A stretch of 64,000 bases of DNA from Kribbella pratensis (GTDB lineage: Bacteria > Actinomycetota > Actinomycetes > Propionibacteriales > Kribbellaceae): positions 2,377,134-2,441,133 of the forward strand of contig NZ_SODU01000001.1 of assembly GCF_004366075.1 (NCBI RefSeq), in the 5' to 3' direction. Made by a program: the position numbers and the translations under genes. Below, piece by piece: positions 8,506-15,887 of this stretch. The notes beneath the pieces are model-generated. The model searched no databases. It was not told the origin of the DNA and saw nothing but the letters and a program-made list of their open reading frames with translations. Each line of letters opens with the position of its first letter. Positions within the stretch are counted from its first letter, which is position 1.

Positions 8506-9114
8506 ATGGCGAAGCAGGACACGCTTGATCCCGAAACGCGTGCGCGGATCCTCGACTCCGCCGCCACGCTCTTCTACACCAAAGGAGTCGCATCAACCTC
8601 GCTCAATGACGTCCAGACGGCCAGCGGCGCCAGCGAATCGCAGCTCTCCGGTCACTTCCGGGACAAGACGAGCCTGATCCGCGCCGTCATCGACGTACAG
8701 TCCCGCTCTGTACTCGCCCGGGAGGAGAGCCGCTTGGCGGCAGTGAGCACCCTTGCCGGTCTGCGGCGCTGGCGCGACGCGCTCGTCCGGTCCAACACCC
8801 TTCAGGACGGGTCCTACGGATGCGCCCTCGGCGCGATGTCGACCGAGCTGTCCGACAAGGACGAACGATCCCGAGCAGCACTCGCGCTGGCCTTCGGAAG
8901 CTGGCAACAGCTCATCGTCGATGCCTTGGAACGCCTACGCGATCAGGGAATCCTCGCGGCGGACGTCGACACTCACAAGCTCGGAACCGGCCTGCTGGCT
9001 GCACTGCAAGGCGGTTACGTCCTCGCCCAGAACGCGCGCAACTCCACACCGATGGCCGACGCACTGGACATGGCATTGGACCGCATCAGCTCCTTCGCCG
9101 AGAGCGGTCGCTGA
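8506..9114 (+). CDS. TetR-family repressor (LmrA/YxaF-like C-terminal domain)
   Basis: A 202-residue protein with a TetR helix-turn-helix (about 10-55; FYTKGVASTSLNDVQTASGA, then HFRDKTSLIRAVI) and a ligand domain whose GCALGAMSTELSD and LAALQGGYVLAQNARN segments match the LmrA/YxaF type. The start at ATG 8506 follows GGACGGTGAA. It is downstream of the GNAT gene and converges tail-to-tail on a paralogous TetR gene, one base apart. The palindromes at 7630, 10884 and 10936 are candidate binding sites. The inducer is unknown. Confidence 0.85.
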   Translation: MAKQDTLDPETRARILDSAATLFYTKGVASTSLNDVQTASGASESQLSGHFRDKTSLIRAVIDVQSRSVLAREESRLAAVSTLAGLRRWRDALVRSNTLQDGSYGCALGAMSTELSDKDERSRAALALAFGSWQQLIVDALERLRDQGILAADVDTHKLGTGLLAALQGGYVLAQNARNSTPMADALDMALDRISSFAESGR

Positions 9115-9115
9115 C

Positions 9116-9751
9116 CTACTTGCCAGTTGTCGTCGCGTATGCCCGGACCGAGTCCATCGCCAGCTCGAGCGCGATCTGCATCGGTCCGGGATCTCGCGCC
9201 GCTTGAGCCAGAACGTAACCACCTTGTATCGCAGCCATGATGCCTGTCGCCAGGCGCTGGGGATCAGCCTCCGCGGACAGGGTGTTGTTGGCCTGCATCC
9301 GCTCGAGTACGGCGACCAGGAGGGAGATCCACGTGGTCAGGTGGGCGTCGAGGTCGAGTCGCGCGGCTTCATCGTGATCGGACAGTTCGGTCGACAGGGA
9401 TCCCAGCTCGCAGCCCATCGCTCCGCGGCGAGCGGTGACGCGTTGCAGAATGGCCTTGCACCAGCGGTCAAGGCCGCTGAAGGAGTCGATCCGGCGGAGG
9501 TGCTGCTCCTCCCGCTCGAGCACCCGGCCGCCGCGCAGTGCGATGACCGCCTGGACCAAGGCGCTCTTGTCGGGGAAATGCCGATAGAGCTGTGACTTGC
9601 TGGTCCCGCTCGCCGCCGTCACCTCGTCGAGGGTCGTCGCGGCGGCGCCCTTGAGGGCGATCAGCTCGTCGGCGGACGCGACGATCCGAGCTCTGGTGGC
9701 CGCGCCGCGCGCGGTCAGGCGGCGGTCGACGTCGTTCACTGTCTCGGGCAC
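9116..9751 (-). CDS. TetR-family repressor, paralogue of the neighbouring TetR
   Basis: A 211-residue TetR protein with DNA-binding helices TTLDEVTAASGTSKSQLYRHF (about 39-59) and a C-terminal domain very like that of the 8506 gene (GCELGSLSTELSDHDE; AAIQGGYVLAQAARDPGPMQ). The two genes converge with stops one base apart. The divergent neighbour on the other side is the DUF427 gene, and a perfect 13-bp palindrome lies in the space between. The two regulators look like an old duplication now facing different operators. Confidence 0.85.
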   Translation of the reverse strand: MPETVNDVDRRLTARGAATRARIVASADELIALKGAAATTLDEVTAASGTSKSQLYRHFPDKSALVQAVIALRGGRVLEREEQHLRRIDSFSGLDRWCKAILQRVTARRGAMGCELGSLSTELSDHDEAARLDLDAHLTTWISLLVAVLERMQANNTLSAEADPQRLATGIMAAIQGGYVLAQAARDPGPMQIALELAMDSVRAYATTTGK

Positions 9752-9820
9752 GCCAAGAGCCTATCCGAGCCGAGATCGGCCGGCTCGGTGTTCGCCGGTA
9801 AGGACGTCGCACGGACGGGA

Positions 9821-9833
9821 CACAGAGTCTGTG
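9821..9833 (+). promoter_or_regulatory. Perfect 13-bp palindrome, candidate TetR operator
   Basis: CACAGAGTCTGTG (6-1-6) lies midway between the divergent TetR gene (start 9751) and the DUF427 gene (start 9859). Position and symmetry suit an operator for the adjacent TetR protein. Confidence 0.45.
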
Positions 9834-9858
9834 CAGGCCCTCTACCGGAAGGACGACA

Positions 9859-10161
9859 GTGCGCGCGACGATCGACGGCGTTCTCCTCGCCGATGCGGAA
9901 CCGGAACACATCATCTCGATCGAGGGGAACTGTTACTTTCCCCTGGACTCGCTCACGATCGGCACGTTGACGGACAGCCCGACGCCGTACGTGTGCCCGT
10001 GGAAGGGACAAGCGCGCTACTACAGCGTGACGACCCCGCACAACCAGCACGTCGACGCCGCGTGGTGCTATCCGCATCCCAAGCAGACAGCGATCGAAAC
10101 GGTGGGGCACAACTTCACCGGATACGTCGCCTTCGACACCACTCGAGTGCTTGTCGAGTAG
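9859..10161 (+). CDS. DUF427 domain protein
   Basis: A 100-residue protein from GTG 9859, preceded by GGAAGGA. The whole length is a DUF427 domain: VLLADAEPEHIISIEGNCYF, then the conserved YVCPWKGQARYYSV block and a VAFDTTRVLVE end. DUF427 proteins are small cytosolic proteins of unknown biochemical role, often beside regulators. Divergent from the TetR gene at 9116-9751, it is the most likely target of that repressor. Confidence 0.85.
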   Translation: MRATIDGVLLADAEPEHIISIEGNCYFPLDSLTIGTLTDSPTPYVCPWKGQARYYSVTTPHNQHVDAAWCYPHPKQTAIETVGHNFTGYVAFDTTRVLVE

Positions 10162-10181
10162 CCCCGAGGGCGCCGCGTGCT

Positions 10182-10850
10182 TTACGCGAGCTGCTGGTCC
10201 GGCAGGTATCCGGCGTCGGCCAGCGCTGTCCGCAACTTGCGCCGGGCGTCGAACATCATCTTGTAGATCGCATTCTGTGTCGCTCCGAGTTGATCCGCGA
10301 GCACGTCGCTGGGCATCCCGTTCAGCACCAACGCGACGAACACGGTCCGTTGCCTCGCCGTCAGTTTCTCGTCGACGGCCCGATGGACGGCTCGCATCAG
10401 ATCCCGGCTCTCCGCCTGGGCCCCCGGCTCGATCCCCAGGCGTGCCGGCAGACGGTCCCAGTCCTCGTCGTCGAAGGCCACTCCGGCCCGCTGCCAGAAG
10501 TGCCGGTTGACCTTGGCCGCCACATCGAAGATCACGAACTTGTACGCCCAGGTGGTGAACTTGCAGTCGCCGCGGAACGTCTCGACCTTGCCGCAGATCG
10601 CCAGCAGGGCGTCCGCGGCACCCTGGTGCGCGATGTCGTCCAGCTCGGGACCGGCGAGCCGCTGCCTCGCCGCTCGCCGACCCACCTCCGAACGAGCCGC
10701 ACGGAGCAGTACGTCGTACAGCCGTCAGCTCGCCAACTCACGCCGTACGCCACCACTGCTCAGATCGCGAACCCAGGCTCTGTTCTCCGCCGCCGCCTCC
10801 GCAGAGAGGGCCCGTAGCTGAGGCAAGGACTCGCAGACTTCACTCTTCAT
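10182..10850 (-). pseudogene. Sigma-70-family sigma factor with an in-frame TGA
   Basis: Reading from ATG 10850 (upstream GGTGG) gives 222 codons with one internal TGA at 10727-10725, codon 42, in the run RRELAS-stop-RLYDVLLRAARSEVGRRAARQRLAG. The same frame continues on both sides through region 2 (FRGDCKFTTWAYKFVIFDVAAK) and region 4 (LTARQRTVFVALVLNGMPSDVLADQLGATQNAIYKMM). The stop fits a single CGA-to-TGA change. The only later start, GTG 10685, has poor spacing to a ribosome site. Either the gene is inactive, the base is an error, or a short form is made. A zinc-finger anti-sigma-like gene lies upstream on the same strand. Confidence 0.8.
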
Positions 10851-10883
10851 GGATCCACCCTGCCGACCGGCGTGACAATCACA

Positions 10884-10899
10884 TGGACGATATCGTCCT
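10884..10899 (+). promoter_or_regulatory. Putative TetR operator, second copy
   Basis: TGGACGATATCGTCCT contains the perfect 14-bp palindrome GGACGATATCGTCC, the same as the box at 7630 with one change making it fully symmetric. It lies 34 bp upstream of the sigma gene start on the minus strand. Confidence 0.5.
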
Positions 10900-10935
10900 T
10901 TTGGAAGGTCGTCCACTCAGGAATGTCAATTCAAC

Positions 10936-10951
10936 TGGTCGATCTAGTCCA
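10936..10951 (+). promoter_or_regulatory. Putative TetR operator, third copy
   Basis: TGGTCGATCTAGTCCA matches the 7630 box at 14 of 16 positions and lies 52 bp (about five helical turns) from the second copy. It precedes a uracil-DNA-glycosylase remnant whose original gene may once have been controlled from here. Confidence 0.4.
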
Positions 10952-10960
10952 ACCCGATCT

Positions 10961-11200
10961 GAAGCGCCCCTGGAACGACGCCAGCGGGCGACACTCTGGC
11001 ACCCGAGAATCCTGCGGTTGATGCCCGAACTCCGGCTCACGGTTCTCATCGGCACCTATGCCCAGAAGCACTATCTCGGCGCCGCGGCGAAGAAGAACCT
11101 GACCGAGACCGTCCGTGCCTACCGCGACTATGGCCCCGCCTTGCGATCCCTGGTCGCGGCGGCCGTCTCAGAGCCCCGCCGGGGATCACTCCAGCACTAG
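10961..11200 (+). pseudogene. Remnant of a uracil-DNA-glycosylase family gene
   Basis: The frame reads APLERRQRATLWHPRI, then LRLTVLIGTYAQKHYLG and LTETVRAYRDYG, a diagnostic block of small family 5-like uracil-DNA glycosylases, and then PALRSLVAAAVSEPR, which resembles the family C-terminus. The N-terminal catalytic loop and the HPSPRN motif, which should follow YRDYG, are missing, so an in-frame internal deletion joins the two parts. The product could not be an active glycosylase. Its tail overlaps the converging anti-sigma-like gene. Confidence 0.7.
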
Positions 11201-11437
11201 TCTCGTTGGTGGCTGTCGGTCATCGTCCTGAACGGCCGCCAGGAGCCCCCGCGCGTCCTCCGCGCACGCCTCACAACCGGCAAGGTGCGCCGCGACCCCG
11301 GGGTACTGCTCGGCCGGATCGACACCGGCCGCCTGCAGTTCGGCGTACAGATGCAGAACGGCCATCACCTCGTCACAGCCGACATCCTGCGGGTCAGCGG
11401 CCAGGAATCGATCAAGTGTCTCCCTCCACCCCGCCAT
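11186..11437 (-). CDS. Small zinc-finger anti-sigma-like protein
   Basis: An 83-residue protein starting at ATG 11437 behind GAGGTGAG. It has CDEVMAVLHLYAELQAAG followed by HLAGCEACAED, the HxxxCxxC zinc-finger pattern of the zf-HC2/anti-sigma group. Such proteins are commonly encoded next to the sigma-70 type found at 10182-10850 and are thought to bind it. Here it lies upstream of the sigma gene on the same strand with a foreign remnant between them, which suggests local rearrangement. Confidence 0.7.
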   Translation of the reverse strand: MAGWRETLDRFLAADPQDVGCDEVMAVLHLYAELQAAGVDPAEQYPGVAAHLAGCEACAEDARGLLAAVQDDDRQPPTRLVLE

Positions 11438-11563
11438 GACTCTCACCTCTACCCGTTACCGCGTCGCCACGATGAGCGTCCTCGGTCTTACGGCCGCGGC
11501 GGTAAGAACCTGCCTCAGCTCGACGCTAACCAGTCACGAACCCCTAGTGGAGGTCGATGCGAT

Positions 11564-11706
11564 ATGCCGGGCTCCGAGCTCGCCGAGAAGTTCATGGCGT
11601 TGCACACCCGCGACGGTGGTCTCGTCATGCCCACCGAAACCGGTCAACGTCCTCGTGTCGCCGGCCGACGAAGTTCTCACCGTCGCCGAGCTGCCGGACG
11701 GCCGGA
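11564..11706 (+). pseudogene. Remnant of an isocitrate lyase/PEP-mutase family gene
   Basis: From ATG 11564, with GTGGAGG upstream, the reading is MPGSELAEKFMALHTRDGGL, the usual N-terminus of the PEP-mutase-like family. At about 11630 the reading moves to another frame, KPVNVLVSPADEVLTVAELP, which is the C-terminal part of the same family. About 180 residues including the whole active site are gone and the junction is out of frame. This explains most of the space between 11446 and 11760; the remainder is the ribosome site region of the nitroreductase. Confidence 0.6.
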
Positions 11707-11760
11707 GTCAATCCAACCATCCACCCGTCATCAACGATCGCCCGAAGAAAGCAGATTGCC

Positions 11761-12408
11761 ATGGATCTCGACAAGCTCATGAGCAAGCACCTCACCAGGT
11801 ACTTCGATCCGAGCAGGACGATCCCCGAGGAGACCCTTCAGCAGATCTTGCGGTTTCTGCGCTCGACGCCCACGTCGACCAACATCCAGCCGAACCACTT
11901 CTACGTCATTGCCACCCCGGAAGGAAAAAGGCAGCTCGCGGACAACCTGGGCGAACGTTTCCAGGACAACTCACCGAAGATCCTGAACTCCTCACACACC
12001 ATCATCCTCACCACCCGGGCACATCTGCCGGAGAGCCACGTCGAGGCGGTGTTCGGCAAGGAACGCGCGGACGGCCGGTTCCCCGACCCGGCGAAACAGG
12101 AACTGTGGGAGTCGATGACCCGAGACTTCCTCGACCTGCGCAACTTCGGCTACAAGGACGTGAACCACTGGATGGAGAAGCAGACCTATCTGGTGATGGG
12201 TCTGACCATGATGGCGGCCGCCGAGCTCGGTGTCGAAGCCATGCCGCTCGAAGGGTTCGACCCCACCACTGTCGACAAGGCGTTCAAGATCCGTGAGACC
12301 GGACACGCCACCACGGTCCTGCTCGCACTCGGCTACCCCGACCCCAAGAAGCAGTACAGCAACCCGATCTCGCGGTTCGATACGGACGAACTGTTCACTT
12401 TCGTCTGA
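11761..12408 (+). CDS. Oxygen-insensitive NAD(P)H nitroreductase (NfsB-like)
   Basis: A 215-residue flavoprotein. DLDKLMSKHLTRYFDPSRTI starts the family fold; LRSTPTSTNIQPNHFYVI is the FMN-contacting block, and MAAAELGVEAMPLEGFDP is conserved in NfsB/dihydropteridine reductase types. It would bind FMN as a homodimer and reduce nitroaromatics or quinones with NAD(P)H. The MDR oxidoreductase gene follows after 38 bp, so the two probably form one transcript, a pairing of two small redox enzymes. Confidence 0.88.
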   Translation: MDLDKLMSKHLTRYFDPSRTIPEETLQQILRFLRSTPTSTNIQPNHFYVIATPEGKRQLADNLGERFQDNSPKILNSSHTIILTTRAHLPESHVEAVFGKERADGRFPDPAKQELWESMTRDFLDLRNFGYKDVNHWMEKQTYLVMGLTMMAAAELGVEAMPLEGFDPTTVDKAFKIRETGHATTVLLALGYPDPKKQYSNPISRFDTDELFTFV

Positions 12409-12446
12409 TCGCAGTGAAGGCTACAACCGACTACAGGAGGCACCTG

Positions 12447-13364
12447 ATGAAGGCGATTGTTGTGCAGGACCAGGCTGGAGGGACAGCCGGGATGACGCTG
12501 GCCGAGCGTCCGGAGCCCGCGGCCGCCATCAACGATGTCGTCGTCCGAGTTCATGCGTCGGGCTGGATCTCGACGGAGCTGGAGTGGCCGTCGACATGGA
12601 CCGACCGAGCCGGCCGCGACCGTGCACCTTCGATCCCTGGGCACGAGCTGGCCGGAGTCGTGACTTCCCTCGGCTACGGTACGACGGGATTGTCCGTCGG
12701 CGAGCGCGTGTTCGGTATCGCTGACTGGCACCGCGACGGTTCGCTGGCGGAGTACGTGGCGATCGAAGCCCGCAACCTCGCGCCGCTGCCCGACGACCTC
12801 GACGTCACGGTCGGCGCGAGCCTACCGATTTCGGGGCTGACCGCGTGGCAAGGGCTGTTCCAGCACGGGCGCCTGAAGTCTGGACAGAGCGTCCTCGCGC
12901 ACGGTGCGGCCGGCGCAGTCGGAACGATGGTGACGCAGCTGGCTCGCGAGGCCGGCGCCCACGTAATCGGTACCGGCCGCGCCGCCGACCGTGCGAAGGC
13001 GCTCGATTTCGGCGCCCACGAGTTCGTCGACCTCGAGAAGGACGCTCTGGAGGACGTCGGTGCGGTTGATCTGGTCTTCGACGTCATCGGCGGCGACATC
13101 CAGCAAAGGTCCGCGGCCATGATCAAGGCCGGCGGATCACTGGTATCGATCGTCGGCCCGGTCGAGGCCGCGCCGGCCGACGGCCGGGTGGTGGACTTCG
13201 TCGTCGAGGCCGATCGCGGCCAACTGACCGAGATCGCCCGGCGGGTGCAAGACGGAAGACTGCGCACGAACATCGGAACGACCACGACACTCGACGACGC
13301 CGTCGCCACCTTCAACTCCACCGAGCGAGCCAAGGGCAAGACGGTCGTTCTCATCAAGCCGTGA
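12447..13364 (+). CDS. NADP-dependent medium-chain oxidoreductase, second copy
   Basis: A 305-residue MDR protein, same length as the 6643 gene and clearly paralogous (PGHELAGVVTSLGYGTTGLS; ISGLTAWQGLF; GAHEFVDLEKDAL; TEIARRVQDGRLRT). CAGGAGG precedes ATG 12447. The Rossmann motif is AHGAAGAVGTMVTQLA; no zinc site is seen. It follows the nitroreductase and probably acts in the same reductive detoxification step. Unlike the first copy it has no AGTGGACC box upstream, so the two are regulated differently. Confidence 0.85.
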   Translation: MKAIVVQDQAGGTAGMTLAERPEPAAAINDVVVRVHASGWISTELEWPSTWTDRAGRDRAPSIPGHELAGVVTSLGYGTTGLSVGERVFGIADWHRDGSLAEYVAIEARNLAPLPDDLDVTVGASLPISGLTAWQGLFQHGRLKSGQSVLAHGAAGAVGTMVTQLAREAGAHVIGTGRAADRAKALDFGAHEFVDLEKDALEDVGAVDLVFDVIGGDIQQRSAAMIKAGGSLVSIVGPVEAAPADGRVVDFVVEADRGQLTEIARRVQDGRLRTNIGTTTTLDDAVATFNSTERAKGKTVVLIKP

Positions 13365-13409
13365 GACAGCAACGGACCTCTGATCAACCAAGACGCACCT
13401 CACAGGCAC

Positions 13410-13545
13410 AACTGCTGATGAGGCCAGTGGGTGCGGAGCCAGCGGTCGTGAGTCGCCAGAACCGTCGTGCGGTCATGGATACATCGTCCAGCACTCGCCG
13501 AGTGCCGAACGTGCGGACCAGATCCCGAGCGATCAAGGCCGGTCC
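13410..13545 (-). pseudogene. Remnant of a second ABC-F gene
   Basis: On the minus strand, ALIARDLVRTFGTRRVLDDVS (about 13539-13477) is the first strand block of an ABC-F ATPase. It runs straight into TVLATHDRWLRTHW in another frame (about 13465-13420), which corresponds to the H-loop region near the end of such proteins. Both nucleotide sites are missing, so nearly the whole gene was lost with both ends kept. It sits immediately downstream of the intact ABC-F gene but is a different gene, since that one has its own ends. Confidence 0.55.
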
Positions 13546-13564
13546 GCGACCATCCGCCGCTGGA

Positions 13565-15214
13565 TCAGCCACGGCCGTCGGTGCCTCGAACGTCCTGAGC
13601 GCTTGCCTCGAGCAACCGCCGTTCGTCGAGGCGGAGCCATCTGGACACCTTGATCTCGGTGAGGAAGCGGTCGTCATGGCTCACGACGACGAACGCACCT
13701 TCGTAGGCGTTCAAGGCGCTTTCGAGCTGGCTCACGCTGAGGAGGTCGAGGTTGTTGGTCGGTTCATCCAGGAGAAGCAGCTGCGGTGCGGGTTCGGCGT
13801 ACAGGACGCAGGCGAGGGTCGCGCGGAGGCGCTCGCCGCCGGACAGCACACCGACCGGTAGATGGATCCGTGAGCCGCGGAAGAGGAACCGGGCCAGGAG
13901 GTTCATCCGTTGTGCTTGCGGCATGCCGGGGGCGAAGGCGGCGAGATTCTCGGCGATGGTGCGGTCGAGATCGAGCAGATCCAGGCGTTGGGAGAGGTAG
14001 GCGATGCGGCCGTCAGCTCGTCTGATCTCGCCTGCCGAGGAGGTGAGGTCGCCGTGGATCAGCCTGAGAAGGGTGGACTTCCCGGCGCCGTTGGGGCCGA
14101 TGAGCGCGATGCGTTCCGGGCCGCGGATGGTGAGGTCGGCGTCGGCGATGATCTCGCGGCCGCCCAGCTCGACCCGGATACCCTCGCTGTGGAACAGCGT
14201 GCGGCCTGCCGGCACGTTCGTCGCGGGGAGTTGCAGGGCGATCTTCTGCTCGTCCCGGACCGCCCGGCCGGCCTCGTCGAGCCGGGCCTTGGCATCGCTG
14301 ACCCGCGCGGTGTGCGTCTCGTTCGCCTTGCCTGCCGACTCCTGCGCGTTGCGCTTCATCGTCCCGGCGAAGATCTTCGGCAGGCCCGCGTTGCCCAGGT
14401 TCTTGCTCGCGTTGCCGGCTCGCCGCGCGGCACGTTCGCGGGCCTGCTGGAGTTCACGCTTCTCCCGCTTGACCTCCTGTTCGGCGTTCCGCACGTTCTT
14501 CTCGGCGACCTCGCGGGCTGCTTGCACGGCGTCCTCGTACGCCGGGAAGTTGCCGCCGTAGGTGTGGATCTCGCCGCGATCCAGCTCGGCGATGCGGTCC
14601 GTCCGGTCGAGCAGCGCGCGGTCGTGGCTGACCAGAACCAGGCAGCCGGTCCAGTCCTCGAGTACGTCGTACAGCTTGCGCCGGGCAACCAAGTCGAGGT
14701 TGTTGGTCGGTTCGTCGAGGAGCAGGACGTCCGGTCGCCTGAGCAACTGGGCCGCCAGGCCGAGTGAGATGACCTGACCACCGCTGAGCGTACTCAGGTT
14801 CCGCTCGAGCTCGAGATCGCCGAGGCCGAGCCGGTCGAGCTGGGCGATCGTGCGCTCCTCGATGTCCCAGTCGTCGCCGACGGTGGTGAAGTGTTCCTCC
14901 GCGACGTCGCCGGATTCGATCGCGTTGAGCGCCTGGATGATCGGCGCGACGCCGAGCACCTCCGCGACGGTCAGGTCGCCGGCCAGGGGCAAGGTTTGCG
15001 GCAGATAGCCGACCACGCCTTCGACGGAGACGTTGCCCGCCGTGGGGCTGAGTTCGCCGGCGATCAGCTTGAGCAGAGTGCTCTTGCCGGCGCCGTTCGG
15101 CGCGACGAGACCGGTGCGCCCGGCACCGAACGCGAACGACAGCCCGTCGAAGACAGGCGTGTCGTCAGGCCAGGAGAAGGACAGATCGGACACAACGACA
15201 AAGGCGTCAGACAT
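13565..15214 (-). CDS. ABC-F family ATPase (ribosome protection / translation factor type)
   Basis: A 549-residue protein with two ABC domains and no membrane segments. Domain 1 has APNGAGKST, LSGGQ and LLLDEPTNNLD; domain 2 has GPNGAGKST, LSGGE and LLLDEPTNNLD; both have SHDR/SHDD H-loops. The linker (about 230-320) is charged and helical (EQEVKREKRELQQARERAARR), the part that reaches into the ribosome in this family. ABC-F proteins either protect ribosomes from antibiotics or act as translation factors. An attenuator-like leader upstream favours an antibiotic-inducible resistance role. GAGG lies 8 bases before the start. Confidence 0.88.
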   Translation of the reverse strand: MSDAFVVVSDLSFSWPDDTPVFDGLSFAFGAGRTGLVAPNGAGKSTLLKLIAGELSPTAGNVSVEGVVGYLPQTLPLAGDLTVAEVLGVAPIIQALNAIESGDVAEEHFTTVGDDWDIEERTIAQLDRLGLGDLELERNLSTLSGGQVISLGLAAQLLRRPDVLLLDEPTNNLDLVARRKLYDVLEDWTGCLVLVSHDRALLDRTDRIAELDRGEIHTYGGNFPAYEDAVQAAREVAEKNVRNAEQEVKREKRELQQARERAARRAGNASKNLGNAGLPKIFAGTMKRNAQESAGKANETHTARVSDAKARLDEAGRAVRDEQKIALQLPATNVPAGRTLFHSEGIRVELGGREIIADADLTIRGPERIALIGPNGAGKSTLLRLIHGDLTSSAGEIRRADGRIAYLSQRLDLLDLDRTIAENLAAFAPGMPQAQRMNLLARFLFRGSRIHLPVGVLSGGERLRATLACVLYAEPAPQLLLLDEPTNNLDLLSVSQLESALNAYEGAFVVVSHDDRFLTEIKVSRWLRLDERRLLEASAQDVRGTDGRG

Positions 15215-15284
15215 GCAGAAGACCTCGAGGTGAGCTGCCGAGCAGGCAACAGCCGCCGCTCAGCGGGAGACGGGATGGCGGAAC

Positions 15285-15318
15285 GACAAAATGGCCACGG
15301 CTGCACGAGCCAGCGGCC
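15285..15318 (-). terminator. Attenuator-type terminator in the ABC-F leader
   Basis: On the minus strand, 15318-15293 folds into a GC-rich hairpin of about ten pairs with one bulge and a 5-base loop, followed at once by ATTTTGT. It lies between the 9-codon leader ORF and the ABC-F gene, so in the default state it could end transcription before the gene. Confidence 0.6.
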
Positions 15319-15332
15319 TGTCACCTCGGGAC

Positions 15333-15362
15333 TCACCCGGAGATGTCGTCTTCACCCACCAC
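15333..15362 (-). CDS. Nine-codon leader ORF upstream of the ABC-F gene
   Basis: GTG at 15362 begins VVGEDDISG and stops at TGA 15335-15333. GGAGGAG at 15376-15370 stands seven bases before the start, an ideal ribosome site not needed by any other gene. The stop lies 14 bases before the terminator hairpin. Leader peptides of this size upstream of ABC-F, erm and similar genes act as ribosome-stalling sensors. A second in-frame GTG at 15359 is also possible. Confidence 0.55.
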   Translation of the reverse strand: MVGEDDISG

Positions 15363-15523
15363 GTCTGATCTCCTCCAGAAATGTCGCCTTCCACGGTAGC
15401 AAACGTTCCCCGCCGCGAACTTCAGGGGCGGGAGGGCCACGTACGATGCCTTTCCAGCTGTGTGTGACCAGGTCAGAAGTGGATGGACGGGGTCGCGAAG
15501 TGAGTGGGACGGAGAGGACGGGT

Positions 15524-15850
15524 ATGCCGGAGGGCATCGATCAGGAGAGGCTGGACCGTGCGTACGCGCGGCTCGCCGAATATCACAACGAGGATCTGCC
15601 GCAAGGCATCCCTCCGGTCGCCGCGGAGATGTTCGCGGGCTACCAGGTCACGCCGTACGAGGAGTGGCTGATCTTCAACTCCGCGGACGGTTTCACCAAC
15701 CAGACCTTCCTGGTCAGTGATCAGATGGTCTACGAGTCGCCGGGCTGGGAGTCGTACGACGACGCCCTCACCGAGGCCCGCGCGTTGAAGGCGGCCGGCG
15801 CCACCCGCCGCCCCGACGCCCCGGACGACGAGGACGACGAGGACGACTGA
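15524..15850 (+). CDS. Small acidic hypothetical protein
   Basis: A 108-residue protein with GGAGAGGACGG before ATG 15524. The body (ERLDRAYARLAEYHNEDLPQ, then FAGYQVTPYEEWLIFNSADG and SDQMVYESPGWESYDDALTE) looks like a folded soluble domain; the tail ends in an Asp/Glu run (DDEDDEDD). I do not recognise a family. It is divergent from the ABC-F leader and converges on a glycosidase gene. Confidence 0.7.
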   Translation: MPEGIDQERLDRAYARLAEYHNEDLPQGIPPVAAEMFAGYQVTPYEEWLIFNSADGFTNQTFLVSDQMVYESPGWESYDDALTEARALKAAGATRRPDAPDDEDDEDD

Positions 15851-15854
15851 TCTG

Positions 15855-15879
15855 CGGCCCTTCAGGAATCCGAAGGCCG
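15855..15879. terminator. Bidirectional hairpin between convergent genes
   Basis: CGGCCCTTC (15855-15863) and GAAGGCCG (15872-15879) pair with one bulge around an 8-base loop, in the 37-bp gap between the converging small gene and the glycosidase gene. No T-run follows, as is common in high-GC actinobacteria. Confidence 0.4.
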
Positions 15880-15887
15880 TCCCTCGG

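Noticed and set aside
13475..13490. TGGATACATCGTCCAG-like sequence resembling the TetR palindromes
   Set aside because: It lies inside the coding part of the ABC-F remnant (codons for VLDDVSM) and matches only half of the box, so it is best explained as coding sequence.
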